64,000 nucleotides of DNA from an uncultured Holophagaceae bacterium (GTDB taxonomy: Bacteria; Acidobacteriota; Holophagae; Holophagales; Holophagaceae). The position numbers and the translations under genes are program-made. Shown here piece by piece: positions 45,746-53,471 of this stretch (position 1 is its first letter; every line of letters begins with the position of its first letter). Under the pieces are notes generated by a model. The model had not been told where the DNA came from. It saw only the letters and a program-made list of their open reading frames with translations, and did not search any database. The DNA lies in contig CAIWKE010000013.1 of the NCBI GenBank assembly GCA_903913215.1, forward strand, positions 62,001-126,000, written 5' to 3'.

Positions 45746-46638
45746 TGAGTTCCACTGGGGGCTTCCGGCGCTACTGCTCGGCAGCGGTGCCGGGCCTGCT
45801 GCTGGTGAGCCTCTCTGCTGCCTACCTGGGCTGCGACCGCCAGGATCCCGAGAAGCAGCGCCGCCTCCAGACGGAGGAAGCCGCCCGCCGCCACCGGGCC
45901 GAGGCCGAGCCCCCCAGCCCCGCGGTGCTGGAACAGCTGCGTGCCGCCTCTCAGGACTTCATGTCTGAGCATGAGCCCCTGGTCACGGTGCAGGGCTTCT
46001 CCTTCACTCAACTGACGCCCAACCTCTATCTGGTGGGCGCCAACATCACGGACCTGGAGACGAACAAGCCCGCCGTGCGGCAGCTGAGCGCAGAGCGCCT
46101 GCGGGACACGCGGCTCAACGAAGACCACACCGTGGAGGACCGCGGCGACCTCCTCTGGGTCATCGACCGGGTGGACGCCGCCAAGATGGAGGCCCTGGCC
46201 CAGCGCCATGGCATCGCCGGCGAAGTGGCCTCGGTGCGGGAGCGCCACGAGAACCGCTCCTCCTGGGGGCACCGTTCCTGGCTCGACGACTACCTGCTCT
46301 GGCACTTCCTCTTCCACCGCCCGTCCCCCATGGGCTTCGGCTACGGCATGGGGTTCGCGCCCCAGCCCCAGGGCTACCGCTTCTATGAGCCCCAGCGCCC
46401 CTTCCGGGACGCCGACGTGCGCCCCTACCAGGCCGCCGCCGCGCCCACCGGCGGTCGCTCTGGGGTTTTCCTCAGCGGCCAGGCCTGGAATCCGCCTCGG
46501 GCCACGGACGTGCCCATCAGCGGCCAAGCCTATGGCGTCTCGGCCCAGCACGGCGGCTTCACCGGCAAAACCGGCCTGGGCGGCACGGCCCGGGGCGGTT
46601 TCGGTGCCGCGGGCCACGGCGCGGCGGCGGGGTCCTGA
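45745..46638 (+). CDS. YgiB-like secreted protein or lipoprotein, Gly-rich C-terminus
   Basis: Protein of 297 residues. The N-terminus has a signal peptide ending AAYLGC, close to a lipobox although the -3 position is Tyr, so lipidation is uncertain. The middle is charged and soluble. The C-terminal third is rich in Gly, Pro and aromatic residues (SPMGFGYGMGFAPQPQGYRF) and ends in a Gly/Ala tail. This resembles E. coli YgiB (DUF1190), which likewise precedes YgiC. The start overlaps murA by one base and the stop overlaps the YgiC-like gene by one base. Confidence 0.7.
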   Translation: MSSTGGFRRYCSAAVPGLLLVSLSAAYLGCDRQDPEKQRRLQTEEAARRHRAEAEPPSPAVLEQLRAASQDFMSEHEPLVTVQGFSFTQLTPNLYLVGANITDLETNKPAVRQLSAERLRDTRLNEDHTVEDRGDLLWVIDRVDAAKMEALAQRHGIAGEVASVRERHENRSSWGHRSWLDDYLLWHFLFHRPSPMGFGYGMGFAPQPQGYRFYEPQRPFRDADVRPYQAAAAPTGGRSGVFLSGQAWNPPRATDVPISGQAYGVSAQHGGFTGKTGLGGTARGGFGAAGHGAAAGS

Positions 46639-47792
46639 TGCAGCGCGTCACCCTTCGGCAGCGGGACGGCTGGCAGCAGACCGTGGAGGCCCAGGGCCTC
46701 CTCTTCCACACCCACGAAGATGGCCGCCCCTACTGGAAGGAGGGCGTCGCCTACCAGTTCGCCCCAGCCCAGATTGAGACCCTGGAAAGCGCCACCGCCG
46801 CCCTCCAGGCGCTGTGCCTCCAGGCGGTGGAGCATGTCCTCGCGCAGCGCCGGTTCCGGGAATTCGGCATCCCCGACTTCATGATCCCCGTCATCGAGGC
46901 CTCCTGGGAGCAGGACGAGGTCTCCCTGGTGGGCCGCTTCGACCTGGCCTACGAGGGCCAGGGGCCACCCAAGCTGCTGGAGTACAACGCCGACACACCC
47001 ACATCGCTGCTGGAGGCGGCCGTGGTGCAGTGGTTCTGGCTCCAGGATCTGCTGCCCCACCGGGATCAGTTCAACTCCATTCACGAGCGTCTGGTGGAGG
47101 CCTGGAAGCGGGCCAAGGGCTTCCTGCCCATTGCTCCAGTGGCCTTCCTGCACCAGGACGCCGAGGAGGATATCCAGACTGTGGCCTACCTGCGCGACAC
47201 CGCCGACAAGGCCGGCGTGCCCAGCCTCCAGATGTTCATCGAGGACCTGGGCTGGGACGAGGCGCGCAATCTCTTCGTGGATCTCGATGGCCATCCGATC
47301 AGTGCCGCCTTCAAGCTCTACCCCTGGGAGTTCATGGTGAAGGACGCCTTCGGCCAGCACCTGGCGCAGCTGCCCCGGCCCTGCACCTTCCTGGAGCCGC
47401 CCTGGAAGATGCTGCTCTCCAACAAGGCCATCCTTGCCCTGCTCTGGGAGCTGAATCCCGGCCATGAGAACCTGCTGCCCGCCTACCTCGACGGGCCGCG
47501 GGAGCTGGCTGGATCCGGCTATGCCCAGAAGCCCCTGCTGGGCCGCGAAGGCGCCAACGTCAGCCTGCACCGACCTGGCCAGCCCACCCTCAGCGCGCCC
47601 CTCCAACCGGCCTACGGCGCCGAAGGCTATGTGTTTCAAGGCCTGGCCCCCATCCCCTGCCTGGATGGCCACTATCCGGTATTGGGCAGCTGGGTGGTGG
47701 ATGGCGAACCTGCGGGTATGGGCATCCGGGAATCCGAGGAGCCCATCACCGGCAACAGCAGTGCCTTCGTGCCCCACTTCATCCTCAGCTGA
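46638..47792 (+). CDS. YgiC-like glutathionylspermidine-synthase-family ATP-grasp ligase
   Basis: Protein of 384 residues with the C-terminal synthetase domain of glutathionylspermidine synthase and no amidase domain, as in YgiC/YjfC. Visible parts are LVGRFDLAYEGQGPPKLLEY with NADTPTSLLEAA (ATP/Mg loop), PPWKMLLSNKAILALLWEL and AQKPLLGREGANV. True glutathionylspermidine synthesis is unlikely without the amidase; an unknown ATP-dependent peptide or amine ligation is inferred. The start shares a base with the preceding gene (TGATG). Confidence 0.88.
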   Translation: MQRVTLRQRDGWQQTVEAQGLLFHTHEDGRPYWKEGVAYQFAPAQIETLESATAALQALCLQAVEHVLAQRRFREFGIPDFMIPVIEASWEQDEVSLVGRFDLAYEGQGPPKLLEYNADTPTSLLEAAVVQWFWLQDLLPHRDQFNSIHERLVEAWKRAKGFLPIAPVAFLHQDAEEDIQTVAYLRDTADKAGVPSLQMFIEDLGWDEARNLFVDLDGHPISAAFKLYPWEFMVKDAFGQHLAQLPRPCTFLEPPWKMLLSNKAILALLWELNPGHENLLPAYLDGPRELAGSGYAQKPLLGREGANVSLHRPGQPTLSAPLQPAYGAEGYVFQGLAPIPCLDGHYPVLGSWVVDGEPAGMGIRESEEPITGNSSAFVPHFILS

Positions 47793-47845
47793 GGGCGCGA
47801 GCGGGCCCCTCGTTCGGTTACACTGAAACCACGATCGGGGGATCC

Positions 47846-48793
47846 ATGTTTGGCGAGATGAAGGTCTTTTCCGGGAGCAGCCACCCGGAGCTGGCAAGGG
47901 GTATCGCTACCCACATGGGCATGCCCTTGGGGCGCCTGAAGATCACCCGCTTCTCCAACGAGAACATCAAGGTGAAGATCGAGGAGAACGTCCGTGAGGC
48001 GGACGTTTTCGTCATCCAGTCCTCCTGCCCCCCCGTGAGCGACCACCTCATGGAGCTGCTGATCCTCATCGATGCCCTGAAGTTCGCTTCCGCGGCGCGC
48101 ATCACGGCGGTACTGCCCTACTTCCCCTACGCCCGTAGCGACAAGAAGGACGAAGCACGCATTTCCATCACGGCCCGCCTGGTGGCGGATCTCTTGGAGA
48201 CCGCCGGCGCCGACCGCGTGCTCACCATGACCCTGCACGCGCCCCAGATCCTGGGCTTCTTCCGCAAACCCGCGGACCAGCTGCTGGCCACGCCCATCCT
48301 TACCAACTACTTCCTGACCAAGGACCTGTCCAATGCCGCCGTGGTCGCCACGGATGCTGGCGCAGCCAAGTTCGCGGGCCACTTCGCCAAGCGCCTTTCG
48401 GTGCCCATGGCCATCATCGACAAACGCCGCTTCGACGACTCCGAGAAGGCCCAGAGCGTGGCCCTCATCGGCGATGTGGAAGGCAAGGACGCCATCATCT
48501 ATGACGACGAGATCGCCACCGGCGGCTCCATCAAGGAGGCGGCCCGCATCCTGCGTGATCTGGGCGCCCGCACGGTGCGCGTGGGTGTCACCCACCCGGT
48601 GCTTTCGGGGAACGCCATCGATACGCTCAACTCCGCCGGGCTGGACGAACTGGTGGTCACGGACAGCATCCCTGTTTCCGCCGCCATGGCCAAGGCCCTG
48701 CCCAACCTCAAGGTGCTCTCCACAGCGGCGCTCTTCGGTGATGCGATCCTCCGCATCCACGGCGGTCGCAGCATCAGCGAAATGATGGACTGA
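47846..48793 (+). CDS. prs: Ribose-phosphate pyrophosphokinase (PRPP synthetase)
   Basis: Makes PRPP from ribose 5-phosphate and ATP for nucleotide, NAD, His and Trp synthesis. It is 315 residues. Family segments are FSNENIKVKIEENVREADVF, VLPYFPYARSDKK, MTLHAPQILGFF, IDKRRF and the PRPP loop IIYDDEIATGGS. It belongs to the class I, phosphate-activated group by length and motifs. The methyltransferase gene follows with a one-base overlap. Confidence 0.96.
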   Translation: MFGEMKVFSGSSHPELARGIATHMGMPLGRLKITRFSNENIKVKIEENVREADVFVIQSSCPPVSDHLMELLILIDALKFASAARITAVLPYFPYARSDKKDEARISITARLVADLLETAGADRVLTMTLHAPQILGFFRKPADQLLATPILTNYFLTKDLSNAAVVATDAGAAKFAGHFAKRLSVPMAIIDKRRFDDSEKAQSVALIGDVEGKDAIIYDDEIATGGSIKEAARILRDLGARTVRVGVTHPVLSGNAIDTLNSAGLDELVVTDSIPVSAAMAKALPNLKVLSTAALFGDAILRIHGGRSISEMMD

Positions 48794-49956
48794 TGACCCA
48801 CCGGCTCGGCCCCATCGAGGCCGCGCCTGGCCTCGAGCTGCTGGGGCCCCGGGGGCCCGAGATCGCCCAGCTCTTCACGCGTCCCTTCCTGGTGCTGCAC
48901 CGGGCCTCGGGACTTTACACCGCCCGCACCTGCCTCCTGCTGCTGCTGGACCTGGGTTGGGAAGCCCGCCTGCGGACAGGCACCACGCTGGACGCCCTCT
49001 GCGCGGGACTGCCGGACCAAGCCCGCAAGCCCCTGGCCTGGATGCTGCCCTTCCTGGCAGGCGAGGGCTTGCTCCAGGTCTCCAACGGCACCTACCGCAT
49101 GGAGGGGGAGCCGGATCTGGACCTGGTGAACCTTCGCGAAGCCACTGAGATAGAGGTCCCAGGCCATGGCACCAACTTCGACCTGCTGGATGGGGTCCGC
49201 TCCCACATCCAACCCTTCTTCACCGAAGGCAAGGCTGGCGAGGGGCTGCTCTTCGACCTGGCTCTGTTCCCGCTCTGGCTCTCCTACTTCCGGAACGAGA
49301 ACCTGGGCTACTTTCCCAACAACCTGCTCACCCTCCTGGCCCTGCGGGAGCGCCTGCCTGCGGGTGCTCGCGTCCTCGAGCTGGGAGGCGGCGCCGGCTC
49401 ATTCGCGCAGCTGCTGGCCCGCCAGGGTGCCGAGCAGGGCTGGCTGGGCACCATCGCCGAGTACCGCTTCACGGACATCGCGCCCACCTTCCTGCGCCGG
49501 GCGCAGCGGGAGCTGAAGCTTGCCGCGCCGGGCCTGTCCCTCAGCTTCCAGTCTCTGGATCTGAACCGGCCCCTGGGGGACCAGGGCATCGAGGCTGGCA
49601 GCCTGGACGCCATCGTGGGCGTCAATGTGCTGCACGTGGCCCAGGACCTGGAGGCCACCCTGCGGAACCTGCGCACCTGCCTGAAACCGGGCGGCTGCCT
49701 GGTGGTGGGCGAATGCCTCAAGGCCACCCTCGACACGCCCCTGTACCTGGAGTTCTTCTTCAGCTTCATCAAGAGCTTCACCGAGGTCCGCCTGGATCCC
49801 CACTGGCGACCCCGCCACGGCTTCCTCACGCCCGAAGCCTGGGAAGCCGCCCTGACCCACGCCGGATTCCAGGATCTCCTCAGCGTCCCACCCCCGCGAC
49901 CCCTCATGGATCAGCATCCAAACTTCAACGCTGGGGCCTTTTCGGCACGGGCCTAA
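48793..49956 (+). CDS. Class I SAM-dependent methyltransferase, substrate unknown
   Basis: Protein of 387 residues. The SAM motif I is VLELGGGAGSFAQLLARQGA (about 195-214) and motif II/III is LDAIVGVNVLHVAQDLEATL with CLKPGGCLVVGECLK. An N-terminal helical region of about 150 residues precedes the methylase; the layout resembles methyltransferases of polyketide/phenol type or of small-molecule pathways. The ATG overlaps the prs stop. Its stop overlaps the stop of the convergent DsbD-N-like gene by four bases. Confidence 0.82.
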   Translation: MTHRLGPIEAAPGLELLGPRGPEIAQLFTRPFLVLHRASGLYTARTCLLLLLDLGWEARLRTGTTLDALCAGLPDQARKPLAWMLPFLAGEGLLQVSNGTYRMEGEPDLDLVNLREATEIEVPGHGTNFDLLDGVRSHIQPFFTEGKAGEGLLFDLALFPLWLSYFRNENLGYFPNNLLTLLALRERLPAGARVLELGGGAGSFAQLLARQGAEQGWLGTIAEYRFTDIAPTFLRRAQRELKLAAPGLSLSFQSLDLNRPLGDQGIEAGSLDAIVGVNVLHVAQDLEATLRNLRTCLKPGGCLVVGECLKATLDTPLYLEFFFSFIKSFTEVRLDPHWRPRHGFLTPEAWEAALTHAGFQDLLSVPPPRPLMDQHPNFNAGAFSARA

Positions 49957-50357
49957 GGCATTAGGTCGGCAGCATGCACGGTCACCACGCGCCGCTGGGG
50001 CAGGAAGCAGACGCCGGCCTCCCCCTCGGTGCAGGGCTGGAAGGTCACGCGAAGCTCCACGGGATCCATCAATCCCTCGCCGCGCAGGGGCACCTCCACG
50101 GTGCCACGCCAGATGGGATCGTCCGTCTCATCATTACCAGAGGCGGGGGGCAGGGCCCCCAGGCTGAGCTGCCCCGGCGAGGACAGCAGCCCCACCTTGA
50201 AGGCCCGCACCTTGAGGTGGACACCTGCGGGGATCTCGATGCGCAGGTGGCCCTGCCGGAGTTGGATGCCCACATCCTTGGCCGGATCAAAGGCCAGGAG
50301 CCGCATCGCGAAGATGGCGGTCCAGGGGAGGATGCGCAGGTTCCGGTTAAGCCTCAT
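49953..50357 (-). CDS. DsbD N-terminal-domain-like protein (PF11412-like)
   Basis: Protein of 134 residues with an N-terminal signal-like segment (RLNRNLRILPWTAIFAMRLL). The C-terminal part VTFQPCTEGEAGVCFLPQRR (Cys109 and Cys117) matches the active-site loop of the DsbD alpha domain, which accepts and passes reducing equivalents in the periplasm. The membrane and C-terminal domains of DsbD are missing, so it is a free-standing redox module. It is the last gene of a four-gene operon (thioredoxin-DUF4266, DUF3570, ApbE); its ATG overlaps the apbE stop (ATGA). Confidence 0.75.
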   Translation of the reverse strand: MRLNRNLRILPWTAIFAMRLLAFDPAKDVGIQLRQGHLRIEIPAGVHLKVRAFKVGLLSSPGQLSLGALPPASGNDETDDPIWRGTVEVPLRGEGLMDPVELRVTFQPCTEGEAGVCFLPQRRVVTVHAADLMP

Positions 50358-51319
50358 GCGGTGGCCTCCTGGGGGCGCAGGGTGGCGATCCGGTCCATGC
50401 CACGGGTGAGCAGCAGGTCCCCGGTCTCGGTGACGAGGGCCCCTTCGACGCCGGGTCGGCTTTCGAGGAGGGCCAGCCCCTGGGCGGGTCCCAGCAGGAA
50501 GGCCGCTGTGGCCAGTTGGCCTGCGAGAAAGGCCGTGGGTGCCACCACCGTGACTGAGCGCAGGCCCCGGGCGGGCTGGCCCGTGGTGGCGTCGAGGAGG
50601 TGGTGGTAGCGCACTCCATCCTGCACAAAGCCCCGCTCATAGTCGCCGGAGGTGGCGATGCCCGCGCCTGCCTTGATGCGGATGGCCAGGAGGCAGCGTC
50701 CGGGCTGAAAGGGATCGAGCACGCCCACGGACCAGGGCTGACCATCCCCGCGGCGGCCCAGGGTGCGGACATCGCCCAGGAAGTTGATGATGGCGCTGTC
50801 CACGCCTTCGGCCGAGAGCAACTCCGCCACGCGGTCCACGGCGTATTCCTTGCCCACGCCACCCAGGTCCAGTTCCATGCCCACATTCCCCAGCGCCACG
50901 GAACCGTGCTTCAGGCTCAGGGCCCGCGCGTCCACCAGAGGCAGGAGGGCTGCCAATTCTGCTGCGGTGGGCACACGCTGGGCCTTGAAGTCCCAGGCCC
51001 GCCGCAGGATGCCCACTGTGGGATCGAAGCGCCCCGCGCTCAGGGTCCAAAGGTCCAGGGCAGCGCGGAGCAGGTGCTCCGTCTCCTCGTCCACCACCAG
51101 GGGGCCCCAGCCCGCCTGGCGGTTGATCTCGGAGAGGACACTTTCGGGCCGGTACCGGGAGAACTTGGCCTCGATGCGGCGGGCTTCGCGCTCCAGGGAC
51201 CGGGCCGTGCGCGCTGCAGCTGCCTGGCCCCGGGCATCCACGAAGCGCACCAGGGCCTCGCCCCCCATGAGCGGGAAGCGCGTGGTGTAGAGGGCCCGGG
51301 CGGGCTTCAGTAGGTCCAC
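50354..51319 (-). CDS. apbE: ApbE-family FAD:protein FMN transferase (atypical)
   Basis: Attaches FMN from FAD to Ser/Thr of exported flavoproteins in the known family. It is 321 residues. FRYRP-type N-terminal segment: EAKFSRYRPESVLSEINR; core: MELDLGGVGKEYAVDRVAELL and IINFLGDVRTLGRR; C-terminal: HLLDATTGQPARGLRSVTVV. The usual metal-site Asp in AD-x-L-A-T-A is Gly267 here (LAGQLATAAF), while Thr271 is kept. There is no signal peptide. The GTG start overlaps the DUF3570 gene by 13 bases. It is translationally coupled to a likely substrate gene. Confidence 0.88.
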   Translation of the reverse strand: MDLLKPARALYTTRFPLMGGEALVRFVDARGQAAAARTARSLEREARRIEAKFSRYRPESVLSEINRQAGWGPLVVDEETEHLLRAALDLWTLSAGRFDPTVGILRRAWDFKAQRVPTAAELAALLPLVDARALSLKHGSVALGNVGMELDLGGVGKEYAVDRVAELLSAEGVDSAIINFLGDVRTLGRRGDGQPWSVGVLDPFQPGRCLLAIRIKAGAGIATSGDYERGFVQDGVRYHHLLDATTGQPARGLRSVTVVAPTAFLAGQLATAAFLLGPAQGLALLESRPGVEGALVTETGDLLLTRGMDRIATLRPQEATA

Positions 51320-52530
51320 TTCAGACCGACTGTGAGTGTGGTGGTGTTGACGTCCGCCGCCGAGGTGCCTGGGCCGGAGTAGACGGCGGGACTATTGCTG
51401 GTGCCCGCCGTGGCTAAGGGAGTGATGGATTTCTTCCCCTGCTGGAACTGATAGGTGGCCCCCACGCTGGCAGTCCACCCCTCCGCGATCTCCGTGGAGA
51501 TCGTGAGGCCTGCCAGCAGGCTCTGCATGGCCGAGAGCCGGTAGTCCGAGGACATGAAGGGCTGGGCCGTGGCGAACTTCGGGGCATAGAAGCTGGCATC
51601 GTTCTGCGTGTAGTAGCGCAGCCGGGGCGACACGATCCAGCCATCATCCAGGCGCTGGTCGTAGGTGAAGTCCAAGGTGTGGGCCTTCAGCCCCCAGTCG
51701 TCGCTGTAATAGCGGTACGAGGTCTTCAGGGCGCCGTCCCACTCGAAGCGGTGGGCCTGCTTGAGGAGCCAGGCGTCCCGCTGCCGGGTGCCGGGCCGGT
51801 GCTCAGAAAGCGTCGTGATGCCCACGGGCACGATGAGGTAGGGCTCGTCCAGGTAGCCCTCCAGCTTCATGCGGCTGACAGAGACGTCCACCAGATCGTT
51901 CTCGCCCATGACCCAGGTCCAGCCCAGGGCCAGGCCGTGGGTTTTCTTGGCGAGATGCACGGGGCGGGTGACGGGGGAGACCGTGTCGTCGGCGTAGGAG
52001 AGGCCGTAGTGCAGGGTGCCGCGGCCCTCGAACATGGTCCAGGCATCGGAGATCCCGTATTCCTTGGAGAGGTAGTCCTTCTCTGCGGAGTGGGAGAGGT
52101 CGATGGTGGGCAGGTGCGCGCCAAAGCGACGGCTCCAGCTGATACCCTCGGCCTTGCGCTCATCCGAGTAGGGCACCATGGGCACCTTGCCCGCAGCGGT
52201 GGTGGAGCTGCCCGAAGCCCCCGTGGTGGTGGTGACGCTCAGGGTGGGATAGCCCCCGGTGGGCGAGGCCCCGGAGATGGTGTCGTGGGTGAGCAGCAGG
52301 TCCAACTGACCCCAGCTGACCCCCAAGTCCTGGTGCAGGAGCAGGGTGGGACTGAGGACCGTGGTGCGGCCATCGGACTCGCTGTAGAAAAGGGTGCGCA
52401 GCTCCACGGAGGACTGGGCCTGGAGCTGCCGTCCTCCCAGGACGCCCACACCCGCCATGAACCAGCTCAGGCCCTGGACGGAGCGCCGGTGACGGCTTCG
52501 GACGATGAGGGTGTGCTTAGTTGCAGCCAC
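51307..52530 (-). CDS. DUF3570 predicted outer-membrane beta-barrel protein with ApbE-like acceptor motif
   Basis: Protein of 407 residues. GTG 52530 is used because GGGAGG lies 5 bases upstream; it overlaps the preceding gene by 14 bases. A signal peptide ends near GGRQLQAQS. The rest alternates in short beta strands and ends WTY, a typical outer-membrane C-terminus. Residues 83-89 read D-T-I-S-G-A-S, fitting the Dxx(S/T)GA(S/T) motif to which ApbE attaches FMN. It sits between a thioredoxin-DUF4266 gene and apbE. Function unknown; electron or metal transfer across the outer membrane is a guess. Confidence 0.85.
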   Translation of the reverse strand: MAATKHTLIVRSRHRRSVQGLSWFMAGVGVLGGRQLQAQSSVELRTLFYSESDGRTTVLSPTLLLHQDLGVSWGQLDLLLTHDTISGASPTGGYPTLSVTTTTGASGSSTTAAGKVPMVPYSDERKAEGISWSRRFGAHLPTIDLSHSAEKDYLSKEYGISDAWTMFEGRGTLHYGLSYADDTVSPVTRPVHLAKKTHGLALGWTWVMGENDLVDVSVSRMKLEGYLDEPYLIVPVGITTLSEHRPGTRQRDAWLLKQAHRFEWDGALKTSYRYYSDDWGLKAHTLDFTYDQRLDDGWIVSPRLRYYTQNDASFYAPKFATAQPFMSSDYRLSAMQSLLAGLTISTEIAEGWTASVGATYQFQQGKKSITPLATAGTSNSPAVYSGPGTSAADVNTTTLTVGLKWTY

Positions 52531-53221
52531 AGCCACCTCCCGCTGCGCCGCCGTTGCCCGATGCGCCTTCCTTGCTGGCATGGATGTGCTCCCGGAACAT
52601 GCTGGTGAGCCGATCGCCATCCAGGCTCATGATGGGATCCGCCAGATGGCCCCGCTGCCAGGCCTTCAGGCTGCCCGTGGCCTGGAGCCCCGAGGCCACC
52701 CGCAGGTCCGCCCCCGGGGCGCCGCGCTTCTGGAGCAGCGCCACCACGGCCTCCTCCTCGGCCTTCAGGTGCTCGCCCCCTTCGAAGCGGGCCACGATGT
52801 TGCCCTCCTGATCGATGAGGAAGGAGGTGGGCATGGCCACCACACCATAGGTCTCGGCACTCCTGCCCGTGGTGTCCGAGAGCACCATGAATTTCACGGG
52901 GGTCCGCTCCAGGAAAGCGGTGACTGCGGACAGGTCCTCATCCAGGGACACGCCCACGGCCTGGAAACCCATGGCGCCGTAGCGACTCTGCAGCGAGTCG
53001 ATGAAGGGGAAGCTCTTGCGGCAGGGCCCGCACCAGGAGGCCCAGAAGTCCAGCAGCACCACCTTGCCCTTCAGGCTGTCCAAGGCAAAGGCTTTACCCC
53101 GCAGGTCATTGGCCTTCAGCACCGGCGCGGGCGCTCCCGCGTGGAGGACCGGTGCCGAGAGCAACAGAGGAATGACCATCAGAAAGGCCAGCCAGGGGCG
53201 GCGTGCGGTACGAGGAACCAT
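52517..53221 (-). CDS. TlpA-like thioredoxin fused to a DUF4266-like Cys-Gly-Cys-Asn tail
   Basis: Protein of 234 residues. A signal peptide or anchor (WLAFLMVIPLLLSAPVLHAG) is followed by a TlpA/ResA thioredoxin domain with WCGPC at 63-67 and cis-Pro131. Residues about 184-234 (LKAWQRGHLADPIM, then HASKEGASGNGGAAGGGCGCN) look like DUF4266, normally a separate small lipoprotein; the CGC dithiol is Cys231/Cys233. ATG 53221 is chosen because GGAG lies 5 bases upstream. It is the first gene of the redox operon, and the next gene overlaps its end. Confidence 0.82.
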   Translation of the reverse strand: MVPRTARRPWLAFLMVIPLLLSAPVLHAGAPAPVLKANDLRGKAFALDSLKGKVVLLDFWASWCGPCRKSFPFIDSLQSRYGAMGFQAVGVSLDEDLSAVTAFLERTPVKFMVLSDTTGRSAETYGVVAMPTSFLIDQEGNIVARFEGGEHLKAEEEAVVALLQKRGAPGADLRVASGLQATGSLKAWQRGHLADPIMSLDGDRLTSMFREHIHASKEGASGNGGAAGGGCGCN

Positions 53222-53251
53222 TCGGACTCCGTAGGGATGGGTGCAGAAAGC

Positions 53252-53281
53252 CAGGAATCCAGAACCAGGTCTGGATTCCTG
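53252..53281. promoter_or_regulatory. 12-bp inverted repeat in the leader of the thioredoxin-DUF4266 operon
   Basis: CAGGAATCCAGA (53252-53263), loop ACCAGG, exact complement (53270-53281), some 30 bases upstream of the ATG at 53221. In the minus-strand mRNA the hairpin is followed by CTTTCTG. It could be an operator or an attenuator. The neighbouring 53285-53420 stretch is AT-richer and should hold the promoters of this operon and of the divergent gene at 53472. Confidence 0.5.
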
Positions 53282-53471
53282 AGGCTTCAGCAAAGGGCGC
53301 TGACCTCTCCATGCTGCCCGATCGGAATGGGTTCCCGAATAAAATGTTTCAACATGCGATTCAGTCTCGATACGCGCCGTTCCTGATGCTGCGGTCACGT
53401 TCGCGGGGATCATCCCAACCAATTTCACCTTTGTCTGGCACAAGACTCCAGCCCCATTCCACACTCAGGGC

